Positions 7,478 through 14,797 of a stretch of DNA of 21,977 bases are shown here, piece by piece (within the stretch, counting starts at the first letter, position 1; every line of letters starts with the position of its first letter). The translations under genes and the position numbers were made by a program. This DNA is from SIG578 sp045655125 (GTDB lineage Bacteria > Bacillota > Clostridia > Oscillospirales > Ruminococcaceae), in the NCBI GenBank assembly GCA_045655125.1, contig JAZOOR010000032.1, positions 1 through 21,977 on the forward strand. The letters run 5' to 3'. Under the pieces are notes generated by a model. The model was not told where the DNA came from. It saw only the letters and a list, made by a program, of their open reading frames with translations, and did not search any database.

Positions 7478-7693
7478 GGAGACTCGGCTTTTGTGGAAAG
7501 TCTGTCAGGGAGAATGCGTCACCGACTGAGAGCGCGTTTGAGATGAGTAGTAAGCTTGGGAACACTCCGCGGGTTGTCTAAAACTTAATACTAAAAGAGG
7601 ATACATTTTTATGTATCAATGCGGGTGGCACCGCGGGCTTAAATTTTGTTTGCTCGTCCCGGGAATATTCTTATATTCCTCGGGGCTTTTTTA
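7478..7693 (+). promoter_or_regulatory. T-box leader riboswitch upstream of aspS-gatC
   Basis: The leader contains the T-box core GGGTGGCACCGCGG (7623-7636). The bulge TGGC (7626-7629) would pair with an uncharged tRNA ending GCCA, that is, discriminator G, as in tRNA-Asp and tRNA-Asn. The intrinsic terminator follows: 7656-7667 pairs with 7674-7686 (one bulged T), then six T. Upstream sequence 7480-7580 should hold stem I, but I could not assign the specifier codon by eye; Asp-type candidates are GAC at 7524-7526 and GAT at 7542-7544. Uncharged tRNA would stabilise the antiterminator and switch on the aspS::gatC-gatA-gatB operon. Confidence 0.92.
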
Positions 7694-7720
7694 TTTTGGA
7701 AATTATTAGGAGGTTATATT

Positions 7721-9799
7721 ATGTATAGAACACAATTCTGTAACGATATTCGTGACGAGCATATCGGTCAGAGAGTTGAGCTTGCTGGCTGGGTAGATGT
7801 TGTTCGTGACCACGGCGGTGTTATTTTTATCGACCTGAGAGACTTTACAGGTGTAACGCAGGTGGTTGTTCACGATGAGGCTCTGCTTAAAAATGTAAAC
7901 CGCGAAACTGTTATCAGCGTCAGTGGAATTGTTGAAAAGAGAAACCCCGAAACCGTTAATGAGAAAATCGACACGGGTTATGTCGAGCTTGTTGCAGACA
8001 CTCTTAAGGTTCTGGGAAAGAGCAAGAATATGCTTCCTTTTGATGTCGGAGCGTCAAGAGCGAGCAAGGATGAGCTTCGCTTAAAATACCGTTTTCTTGA
8101 CCTTCGTAACCCCGTAAACCACGAAAATCTTGTTGTGCGTTCAATGATAATCCGCCATCTTCGCAAGAAAATGGAAGAAAAGAATTTCCTTGAGATGCAA
8201 ACTCCAATACTTACCGCATCATCTCCCGAGGGCGCTCGTGACTTCCTTGTTCCAAGCCGTAAGCACCCCGGAAAGTTCTATGCGCTTCCTCAGGCTCCTC
8301 AGCAGTTTAAGCAGCTTCTGATGGTATCAGGCTTTGACAGATACTTCCAGATAGCCCCCTGCTTCAGAGATGAGGACGCCCGTGCCGACCGTTCTCCAGG
8401 AGAATTCTATCAGCTTGACTTTGAGATGGCTTTCGCTACTCAGGACGAGGTTCTTGAGGTGTGCGAGGATGTTATTCACGACACATTCAAAACCTTCGCT
8501 AAGGGTAAAAAGGTGTCGGATAAGCCTTTCAGACGCATCACCTATGCCGACGCAATGATGAAATACGGTTCTGACAAGCCCGACCTTCGCAATCCCCTTA
8601 TAATCTGTGACCTTACCGAGTTTTTTGCAAATGTTGATTTCCCTGCATTTAAGGGCAGACCAGTGCGCGGTATAGTTGCCGACTGCACAGGCAAATCCAA
8701 CAAATTCTTTGAGGACTCTCTCAAGTTTGCAACCTCTATGGAGGTTGGACTCGGCGGACTTGGTTATATCACTCTTAAAAACGGCGCATTTATCGGTCCT
8801 ATCGCAAAATTTTTAACCGATGCCAAAAAAGCCGAGATAATTGAAATCACAGGCGTAAAGGAGGGCGAAACCCTATTCTTTATCTGTGATGATAAGAAAA
8901 ACGATACAGAGAAAAAAGCAGGTCTTATCCGCACATGGCTTGCTAAAAAGCCTCAGCTCGACCTTATAAAAGACGATGCTTTTGAATTCTGCTTTGTAGT
9001 AGATTTCCCGATGTATGAGATTGAGGAAGAAACGGGTAACACTATCTTTACCCACAACCCATTCTCAATGCCGCAGGGCGGTCTTGATGCGCTCTTAAAT
9101 AAGGAGCCTACAGAAATTCTTGCCTATCAATATGACCTTGTATGTAACGGCATAGAGCTTGCATCTGGCGCTGTCAGAAACCACGACACCGATATAATGA
9201 AAAAAGCATTTGAGATTGCAGGCTACTCAGAGGATGAGCTGAAACTGCGATTCAGCGCTCTTTACAATGCGTTCCAGTACGGAGCACCGCCTCACGCAGG
9301 TATGGCTCCGGGTGTTGACAGAATGGTAATGCTTCTTACAGACGAGGAAAAAATCCTCGATGTTATTGCATTCCCGCTTAATGGTAACGCACAGGATCTT
9401 ATGCTTGGTGCGCCGAGTGAGGTTACAAATCAGCAGCTTGAGGATGTTCATCTGCTTGGAAATACAAGCGTACTTGCAGGCAGAGGAGCTGCATCGGGCG
9501 GTGCAAGAAAAGCAGTCACTAAGCGCTCGACCTTCTCTAATGCTCAGCAATTAAATCAGCTTTCTCTTACTGAAGAGGAAGAGGTTAAAATGCAGGAAAT
9601 TTTCAAAACAATGAACGAAAATGAAAAGAGCCTTAACGCTGTTGAGACTGAGAATGTTGAGGAAATGATATATGTAATGCCTATGACCAACGTACTTCGC
9701 GAGGATGAGCGCAAGCAGCCGTTTAGCCGCGAAAGTCTTCTTGAGGGCGCGCCTGAGCGCAGCGAGGATAGCTGGCAGGTACCCAGAGTTGTAAAGTGA
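7721..9799 (+). CDS. aspS: Aspartyl-tRNA synthetase fused to GatC (AspRS-GatC)
   Basis: This is a 692-residue fused protein. Residues 1 to about 585 are a bacterial-type AspRS: an OB-fold anticodon domain, motif 2 (FRDEDARADRSPGEF), an inserted GAD domain, and motif 3 GVDRMVML. A Gly/Ala-rich linker (about 586-602) leads to a GatC-like domain (603-692; bases 9527-9796). That domain shows LNQLSLTEEE, the NAVETENVEEM segment, NVLREDE and the C-terminal WQVPRV, all GatC hallmarks. His31 (RDHGGVIF) is the residue associated with non-discriminating AspRS in Pseudomonas, so it probably charges both tRNA-Asp and tRNA-Asn. GatC normally bridges GatA and GatB; fusion would tether the synthetase to the amidotransferase. 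The ATG at 7721 follows AGGAGG. An in-frame upstream extension to 7646 overlaps the T-box terminator and is rejected. gatA follows immediately. Confidence 0.93.
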   Translation: MYRTQFCNDIRDEHIGQRVELAGWVDVVRDHGGVIFIDLRDFTGVTQVVVHDEALLKNVNRETVISVSGIVEKRNPETVNEKIDTGYVELVADTLKVLGKSKNMLPFDVGASRASKDELRLKYRFLDLRNPVNHENLVVRSMIIRHLRKKMEEKNFLEMQTPILTASSPEGARDFLVPSRKHPGKFYALPQAPQQFKQLLMVSGFDRYFQIAPCFRDEDARADRSPGEFYQLDFEMAFATQDEVLEVCEDVIHDTFKTFAKGKKVSDKPFRRITYADAMMKYGSDKPDLRNPLIICDLTEFFANVDFPAFKGRPVRGIVADCTGKSNKFFEDSLKFATSMEVGLGGLGYITLKNGAFIGPIAKFLTDAKKAEIIEITGVKEGETLFFICDDKKNDTEKKAGLIRTWLAKKPQLDLIKDDAFEFCFVVDFPMYEIEEETGNTIFTHNPFSMPQGGLDALLNKEPTEILAYQYDLVCNGIELASGAVRNHDTDIMKKAFEIAGYSEDELKLRFSALYNAFQYGAPPHAGMAPGVDRMVMLLTDEEKILDVIAFPLNGNAQDLMLGAPSEVTNQQLEDVHLLGNTSVLAGRGAASGGARKAVTKRSTFSNAQQLNQLSLTEEEEVKMQEIFKTMNENEKSLNAVETENVEEMIYVMPMTNVLREDERKQPFSRESLLEGAPERSEDSWQVPRVVK

Positions 9800-9809
9800 G
9801 GTGTGTGAA

Positions 9810-10994
9810 ATGAAATACTATAGAGCTAAGATAAATGATAAAGGAAACATCGCCGTTGATGACACAATTCTTGTAAAGGATGCTCCTTTAGCGGCAGGAT
9901 CGCGCATATTAGAGGGTTTTAAACCTCTTTTCAGTGCAGAGGCAGTTGTCCGCCTTGAAAATAAGGGGTATTGCGTTTCGGGAAAAACTCATGTCGGTGA
10001 GTTTGGCTTAGACCTTGTAGGTGAATTTTCACACTACGCAGAAAAAGAAAAGTCCCTTAAAGGCGCAGCAGCAGAGCTTGTTTCAAAGGGAGAGGTAAAG
10101 GCAGCGCTTGCAGTTGATATGAGCGGCGCTCCCAGAAGAGCAGCAGCCCTTTCGGGTGTTGACTTTTTAAAGCCAACCTACGGAACTGTTTCGCGTTACG
10201 GAATCGTTTCCTGCGCAGCATCGGGAGAGCAGCTTGGCGTTTATGCTAAGGGCGCTCAGGGAATAAAAGAAATTATGGAAACGATCGCAGGTCACGATGA
10301 AAAGGACGGCACCAGCCTTAAAAACGAGAGATATGACTATACTATAGATGCAAATGTGTCTGGCAAGCGAGTATGCGTTATAAAGGAACTGCTTGAAAAA
10401 GCCGATAGCGAAACAAATGCAAAGGTAAAAGCCTTTACAGATGCACTTTCGGCAAACGGCGTTATTGTGGAGGAGGTTTCATTTGATATCCTTGATGCCG
10501 CAAACACAGCCTGGCAGATTATTATGACCGCCGAAACCTGCAATAACATTTCCCGTTATGACGGTGTCAAATTTGGCTATCGCGCAGAAGAATACCGAAA
10601 CATTGATGAGCTTTATGTAAATACAAGAACACAAGGCTTTAACTTTCTCACCAAGGCAGTTATTCTTTATGGCTCTGATGTGCTTTCAAAAAATCGTTAT
10701 AATGACTGTTTTAGCAAATCTCTTAAGGTGCGCCGAGTAGTTAAAGAGAAATTTGAAAAACTTATGCAAAGCTACGATGCAGTTATCGCTCCCGTATGCA
10801 GCAAAACCGCATATGAGGAATATGATATCCACGATGCATTCTATAAGGTATATGACGAGAGTATATTTACATCGGTTGCAAACCTTATCGGAACTCCCGC
10901 ACTTGTAAGCTGCGGAGTACAGCTTGTAGGCAAGCATTTTTCAGAGAGCAGACTTCTCAGCCTTGCAGATAGTGTTGAAAGGAAGGGTGAATGA
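9810..10994 (+). CDS. gatA: GatA-like amidotransferase subunit A, shortened, catalytic serines apparently missing
   Basis: This 394-residue protein is clearly a GatA homologue (KPTYGTVSRYGIV at about 121-133, SRYDGVKFGYRAEEY, SLKVRRVVKEKFE). Typical GatA has about 485 residues; here the N-terminal helices, a loop after the catalytic lysine and a C-terminal segment are lost. GatA releases ammonia from glutamine with a Ser-cisSer-Lys triad. Lys23 (ILVKDAP) is kept. The glycine-rich amidase signature GGSSGGS is replaced near 81-87 (KSLKGAA), and the nucleophile motif SDTGGSIRQP reads VDMSGAPRRA (102-111), putting Ala107 at the nucleophile. The reading frame is intact and conserved elsewhere, so this is not simple decay. 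The ATG at 9810 follows GAGGTG and is preferred over the GTG at 9801. It overlaps gatB by ATGA. Confidence 0.88.
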   Translation: MKYYRAKINDKGNIAVDDTILVKDAPLAAGSRILEGFKPLFSAEAVVRLENKGYCVSGKTHVGEFGLDLVGEFSHYAEKEKSLKGAAAELVSKGEVKAALAVDMSGAPRRAAALSGVDFLKPTYGTVSRYGIVSCAASGEQLGVYAKGAQGIKEIMETIAGHDEKDGTSLKNERYDYTIDANVSGKRVCVIKELLEKADSETNAKVKAFTDALSANGVIVEEVSFDILDAANTAWQIIMTAETCNNISRYDGVKFGYRAEEYRNIDELYVNTRTQGFNFLTKAVILYGSDVLSKNRYNDCFSKSLKVRRVVKEKFEKLMQSYDAVIAPVCSKTAYEEYDIHDAFYKVYDESIFTSVANLIGTPALVSCGVQLVGKHFSESRLLSLADSVERKGE

Positions 10995-12427
10995 GCGTGA
11001 GTACAAATATGAAATATGAAATTGTTATCGGTCTTGAAACTCACGTTGAGCTGAGCACCGAATCAAAAATTTTCTGCTCCTGCGGTGGACACTCTTCTCC
11101 CAAAGAGGCAAATGACTGTGTCTGCCCTGCTTGCAGCGGAATGCCGGGTATGCTTCCCATAATGAATAAGAGGGTAGTAGAGCTTGCTGTAACAGCAGGT
11201 CTTATGCTTAACTGTAATATCAATAGATACACCACCTTTGATAAGAAAAACTACTATTATCCCGACCTGCCCTGTGCTTATCAGATAACACAGCTAAACC
11301 ACCCCATATGCACCGACGGATGTGTTACCATTAAAACCTCAGAGGGTAGCCGTGATATCCGTATAAAGCAAATTCATATGGAAGAGGACGCAGGAAAGCT
11401 TGTCCACGGTGGAAAGTATTCGTATGTGGACTTTAACCGCACAAGCGTTCCGCTTATAGAAATTGTAACTCAGCCCGATTTTCGTAGCGCCGAAGAGGTT
11501 GTTACCTATCTTAACAAGCTTAAATCTATGTTCCGCTCAGGCAGAATTTCCGAATGTGAAGAGGGCGCTATGCGTTGCGACGTAAACATCTCTGTTCGTC
11601 CTCAGGGCAGCGAGCAGTTTGGTGTTCGAACCGAAATTAAGAATATGAGTTCGTTTGAGGCTATCGAGCGTGCTATACGCTATGAGGCTCAGCGCCATAT
11701 GGATGCGCTTGAGTTTGAAACAGAGGAGCTTGTTCAGGAAACAAGACGTTTTGATGATGTAAGCGGAAAAACCTTTGCAATGCGTAACAAGGAAACCGAG
11801 GCGGATTACCGCTATTTCCCAGACGCAAACCTAATGCCTATTATCATTGACGATGAGTGGCTTGAGAAAATCAAGGCAGATAAACCCGTCGAGCTTGATG
11901 AAAGGGCAGAGCAGTATCGTGAGGCAGGAATTTCCGATAAAGAAATTGATATGCTAATTGCAAATCCCAAGGTAAGTGGGCTTCTTGATGATATGGTTTC
12001 AAGAGGAGTTAACCCCAAGGATGCTGCAGGCTGGATTCTTACAGACTGTGCAGGAATTTTAAGAAAGGACGGAAAGTCTCTCAGTGAGCTCCAGATTTCT
12101 GCCGACAAGCTGTTTGCAGTTATAAAAATGGTAAATGACGGAAATATTAACCGTAATGCAGGTAAAAAAGCACTTATCGCGGTTGTTGAAGAAGATGTTG
12201 ACCCTGTAGCCTACTGTAAAGAGAATGGCCTTGACAGAAAAATTGACACTTCCACAATCGAGAAAACCATTGATAGAGTGCTTGAAAACAATCAGCAGGC
12301 TCTCGAAGACTTCAGAAATGGAAAAGAAAAGGCGAAGCAGGCTCTGTTTGGCGCTTGTATGAAAGAGCTAAAGGGAGCGGGCGATCCCTCAATGATTAAA
12401 GAGCTGCTTGATAAAAAGTTAAAATAA
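10991..12427 (+). CDS. gatB: Asp/Glu-tRNA amidotransferase subunit B
   Basis: This 478-residue GatB has normal length and strong conservation. It binds the misacylated tRNA, phosphorylates the Asp or Glu side chain with ATP and amidates it with ammonia. Visible features are IGLETHVEL, a Cys-rich zinc-type segment (Cys29, Cys31, Cys43, Cys45, Cys48), KKNYYYPDLP, the metal-binding IHMEEDAGKLVH and RCDVNISVR. The C-terminal tRNA-binding YqeY-like domain includes DGNINRNAGKKAL. In contrast to the upstream gatA it looks fully active. The start overlaps the gatA stop (ATGA) with GGAAGGG upstream; a second in-frame ATG at 11009 lacks a ribosome binding site. Confidence 0.96.
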   Translation: MSVSTNMKYEIVIGLETHVELSTESKIFCSCGGHSSPKEANDCVCPACSGMPGMLPIMNKRVVELAVTAGLMLNCNINRYTTFDKKNYYYPDLPCAYQITQLNHPICTDGCVTIKTSEGSRDIRIKQIHMEEDAGKLVHGGKYSYVDFNRTSVPLIEIVTQPDFRSAEEVVTYLNKLKSMFRSGRISECEEGAMRCDVNISVRPQGSEQFGVRTEIKNMSSFEAIERAIRYEAQRHMDALEFETEELVQETRRFDDVSGKTFAMRNKETEADYRYFPDANLMPIIIDDEWLEKIKADKPVELDERAEQYREAGISDKEIDMLIANPKVSGLLDDMVSRGVNPKDAAGWILTDCAGILRKDGKSLSELQISADKLFAVIKMVNDGNINRNAGKKALIAVVEEDVDPVAYCKENGLDRKIDTSTIEKTIDRVLENNQQALEDFRNGKEKAKQALFGACMKELKGAGDPSMIKELLDKKLK

Positions 12428-12437
12428 AAAGCTTTGG

Positions 12438-12466
12438 CAGCGGGAGTAAAAATATTACTCCCGCTG
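12438..12466 (+). terminator. hairpin between gatB and the asparaginase-family gene
   Basis: CAGCGGGAGTAA (12438-12449) pairs perfectly with TTACTCCCGCTG (12455-12466) around AAATA. The tail TGTTATAGG is not a T-run, so it may be a weak terminator, a processing site or a partial attenuator. The 55-bp gap holds no recognisable promoter, so the next genes probably depend on readthrough from the T-box operon. Confidence 0.5.
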
Positions 12467-12482
12467 TGTTATAGGAGAAAGT

Positions 12483-13583
12483 ATGAAAAAGATTTTGCTG
12501 ATTTTGGTTGGAGGCACCATCTGTACTCACAAAAATGAAAAGGGAATGCTCTCTGTAACAGAAAAGGCAGGAGCGCTGCTCAAATCAAATTTTGAAAATT
12601 CTGGCTCGGTATTTTCTGATAAGGTAGAGATTGTGCTGAGTGATAACCTTTACATTCTCAGCGAAAATATGACCGTCAATAAATGGAATACAATTATTGA
12701 AACCTACCGCGCTCTTACAAAAAAAGAGAAATACGATGGAGTTATATTTGCCCACGGAACAGACACTCTGGCATATTCCGCCGCTCTTTTTTCAATGCTG
12801 TTGTCTTCCACCGATATTCCCGTTTTCTTTGTATCCTCTAATGAGCGTTTAGTGTCGCCTCGTTCTAACGGCGATGCTAATTTTAAGTTTGCCGTTGAAT
12901 GTATCTGCAGAGGAATTTCTCCTAATGTTTATGTCACATATAGAAATCTGTCAGACGGACAGATGTATCTGCATCTTGCTTCAAGACTTAGACAATGCGA
13001 AAATTATTCAGAGGATTTTCATAGCGTAGGCAGAGTAAATATCACCGATATTTCCGACTTAAATTATAAGGATTATTTTGAAAAAATAGATAATATGTAC
13101 CCGCAAAGCAAGAGGAAATCACTTATTAACATTTACGATGATTTTAATCTACTTGATTGCGTACTGATAATTTGGCCGTATACAGGCATAAATTATGATA
13201 GCTTTAAATATGATAGGTATTCGGCAGTGCTTCACGGCACCTACCATTCGGGAACTGCGTGCTCGGAAAAAACTGAGCACAATAGCGAGTATTCAAGCAG
13301 CTCTATACTGCATATGATTGATTTATGCGCAAACTTGGATCCTAATGTGGACACATATCTGTCACCCTCGTGGACTACGGGCGATATTTATGAAACTGTC
13401 GGCATAATAGCGGGCCACAGCGCAAATAATCAGAAAATCAATTTTCTTTACGGCTACACCACCGAAACAGCATATGCAAAGCTGCTGATAGCTTACTCTG
13501 TTTTTAAAAGCAAAAAAGAAAGAATGGATTTTATAAATACCGAGTGTAATTTTGAAAAGATAGACTGCACAAAAGGGGAATGA
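12483..13583 (+). CDS. L-asparaginase-family (AnsA/GatD-like) protein, catalytic Lys replaced
   Basis: This 366-residue protein belongs to the L-asparaginase/glutaminase family, closest by eye to type I (AnsA). The N-terminal motif VGGTICT carries the nucleophile position Thr12; SENM (60-63) matches the substrate-binding Ser region; AHGTDTLAYSA carries Thr93-Asp94. The lysine that completes the Thr-Asp-Lys set (about five residues after the DG near 158) reads His164 in DGQMYLH, and the flexible-loop Tyr appears to be Met22. No signal peptide is present, so it is cytoplasmic. It sits 55 bp after gatB and 4 bp before alaX. Archaeal GatD, which feeds ammonia to GatE, is an asparaginase-family protein, so a similar role here is possible. 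The altered residues mean activity cannot be assumed. A plain cytoplasmic asparaginase is the alternative. Confidence 0.85.
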   Translation: MKKILLILVGGTICTHKNEKGMLSVTEKAGALLKSNFENSGSVFSDKVEIVLSDNLYILSENMTVNKWNTIIETYRALTKKEKYDGVIFAHGTDTLAYSAALFSMLLSSTDIPVFFVSSNERLVSPRSNGDANFKFAVECICRGISPNVYVTYRNLSDGQMYLHLASRLRQCENYSEDFHSVGRVNITDISDLNYKDYFEKIDNMYPQSKRKSLINIYDDFNLLDCVLIIWPYTGINYDSFKYDRYSAVLHGTYHSGTACSEKTEHNSEYSSSSILHMIDLCANLDPNVDTYLSPSWTTGDIYETVGIIAGHSANNQKINFLYGYTTETAYAKLLIAYSVFKSKKERMDFINTECNFEKIDCTKGE

Positions 13584-13587
13584 AAAT

Positions 13588-14742
13588 ATGACTGAAAAGC
13601 TATACGAGCAGGATTCCTACTGCCGAGAATTTAAGGCTACTGTTATTTCCTGTGAGCAAAAAGACGATTTTTATAATATAATACTTGATAAAACAGCCTT
13701 TTTCCCCGAGGGAGGTGGACAGGCAGCAGACTTGGGCGCCATAAATGATATAGAGGTGCTCGATGTTCAGATTAAAGACGGTGAAATTTTTCATAAACTT
13801 AAGTTACCGCTGACTGTCGGACAAGAGGTCACCTGCAAAATTGATTGGGAGCTTAGATTTTCCCGTATGCAAAGCCACGCAGGTGAACATATAGTTTCGG
13901 GAGTTATAAACTCACTTTTTGGCTATTCTAATGTCGGCTTTCATATGGGAGAGTCTATAATGGCGGTGGATTTCAGCGGCACACTTTCCGCAGAGGATAT
14001 TGCCAAGGTAGAACTTATGTCCAACAAAGCAATCTATGCTAACGCCGATATTAAAGCCGAGTACCCGTCAGAAGAAGAGCTTAAAGAGATTTCGTACAGG
14101 AGCAAAACGGAGCATAAAGAGGGTACAAGACTAGTCACAATCGGGGATGTAGACTGCTGCGCCTGCTGCGCTCCTCACCCCGCTAAAACGGGCGAGATAG
14201 GTCTAATTAAGATTATAAATTTCTATCCTCACAAGCAGGGTACTCGAATTGAAATGCTTGCTGGAATAAATGCTTTTAACGATTACGCAGCATTAAATGA
14301 CTCAAATAAAAGCATTATGGGAATGCTGTCTGCCCCAAGGCAGGGAGTAAAAGAGGCGGTGCTTAAGCAAAATGAGCTTTTAGGCGCAGTGCGAAGTGAA
14401 AACCAAAAGCTTTCAAGAGAGCTTGCACTTTGTAAACTAAACCCCACAAAGATAGGAAATTCAGTATACTCAATAACCGAGGGACTTTCTTTTGATGACT
14501 TAAGGTTTTGCGCCAATAAGCTTACTGAGGACGGGGTAGAGGTCTGCGTTCTTCTCTCACTCTCCGAGGAAATGAGTTATAATTATGTTGTCAACAGCAA
14601 GACTACTGATATCAGAGATATTGCCGCGACCTTAAATAGTGCCTTTAACGGTAAAGGCGGCGGCAAGCCTGACTACGTGCAGGGGAAACTTTCACAGGCA
14701 AACTGCGAAGAGCTTAAAAAGACAGTTGAAAAAATGCTGTAA
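13588..14742 (+). CDS. alaX: AlaX-type alanyl-tRNA editing hydrolase with DHHA1 domain
   Basis: This 384-residue protein is a free-standing relative of the AlaRS editing domain, long form. It hydrolyses Ser- (or Gly-) mischarged tRNA-Ala. The N-terminal beta-barrel includes FFPEGGGQAADLG (38-50). The zinc/catalytic site is HAGEH (His97, His101) and the CCAPH motif (Cys193, His197) followed by PAKTGEIG. After a helical linker, the C-terminal DHHA1 domain shows GKGGGKPDYVQGKLS. The start is four bases after the previous stop, and its ribosome binding site GGGGAA lies in the end of that gene, so the two are coupled. It is the last gene before a strong bidirectional terminator. Confidence 0.93.
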   Translation: MTEKLYEQDSYCREFKATVISCEQKDDFYNIILDKTAFFPEGGGQAADLGAINDIEVLDVQIKDGEIFHKLKLPLTVGQEVTCKIDWELRFSRMQSHAGEHIVSGVINSLFGYSNVGFHMGESIMAVDFSGTLSAEDIAKVELMSNKAIYANADIKAEYPSEEELKEISYRSKTEHKEGTRLVTIGDVDCCACCAPHPAKTGEIGLIKIINFYPHKQGTRIEMLAGINAFNDYAALNDSNKSIMGMLSAPRQGVKEAVLKQNELLGAVRSENQKLSRELALCKLNPTKIGNSVYSITEGLSFDDLRFCANKLTEDGVEVCVLLSLSEEMSYNYVVNSKTTDIRDIAATLNSAFNGKGGGKPDYVQGKLSQANCEELKKTVEKML

Positions 14743-14746
14743 AATG

Positions 14747-14787
14747 AAAAAAGATGCACACTTCATTATGAAGTGTGCATCTTTTTT
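14747..14787. terminator. bidirectional terminator between alaX and the ABC operon
   Basis: A perfect 19-bp inverted repeat (14747-14765 with 14769-14787, loop TTA) has six A on one side and six T on the other, so it works on both strands. It ends alaX on the plus strand and the converging ABC permease gene on the minus strand. Confidence 0.95.
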
Positions 14788-14797
14788 CACCTAAAAC

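Noticed and set aside
7646..7720. In-frame upstream extension of AspRS with a hydrophobic N-terminal stretch.
   Set aside because: It lies in the T-box terminator and has no ribosome binding site; ATG 7721 follows AGGAGG and gives the canonical AspRS N terminus.
9530..9799. A separate gatC gene starting inside the 3' end of aspS.
   Set aside because: The frame is continuous with aspS and no stop intervenes; internal ATG codons at about 9590 lack a good ribosome binding site, though internal initiation cannot be excluded.
9801..9809. GTG start for gatA three codons earlier.
   Set aside because: It would overlap the ribosome binding site GAGGTG; ATG 9810 is better placed.
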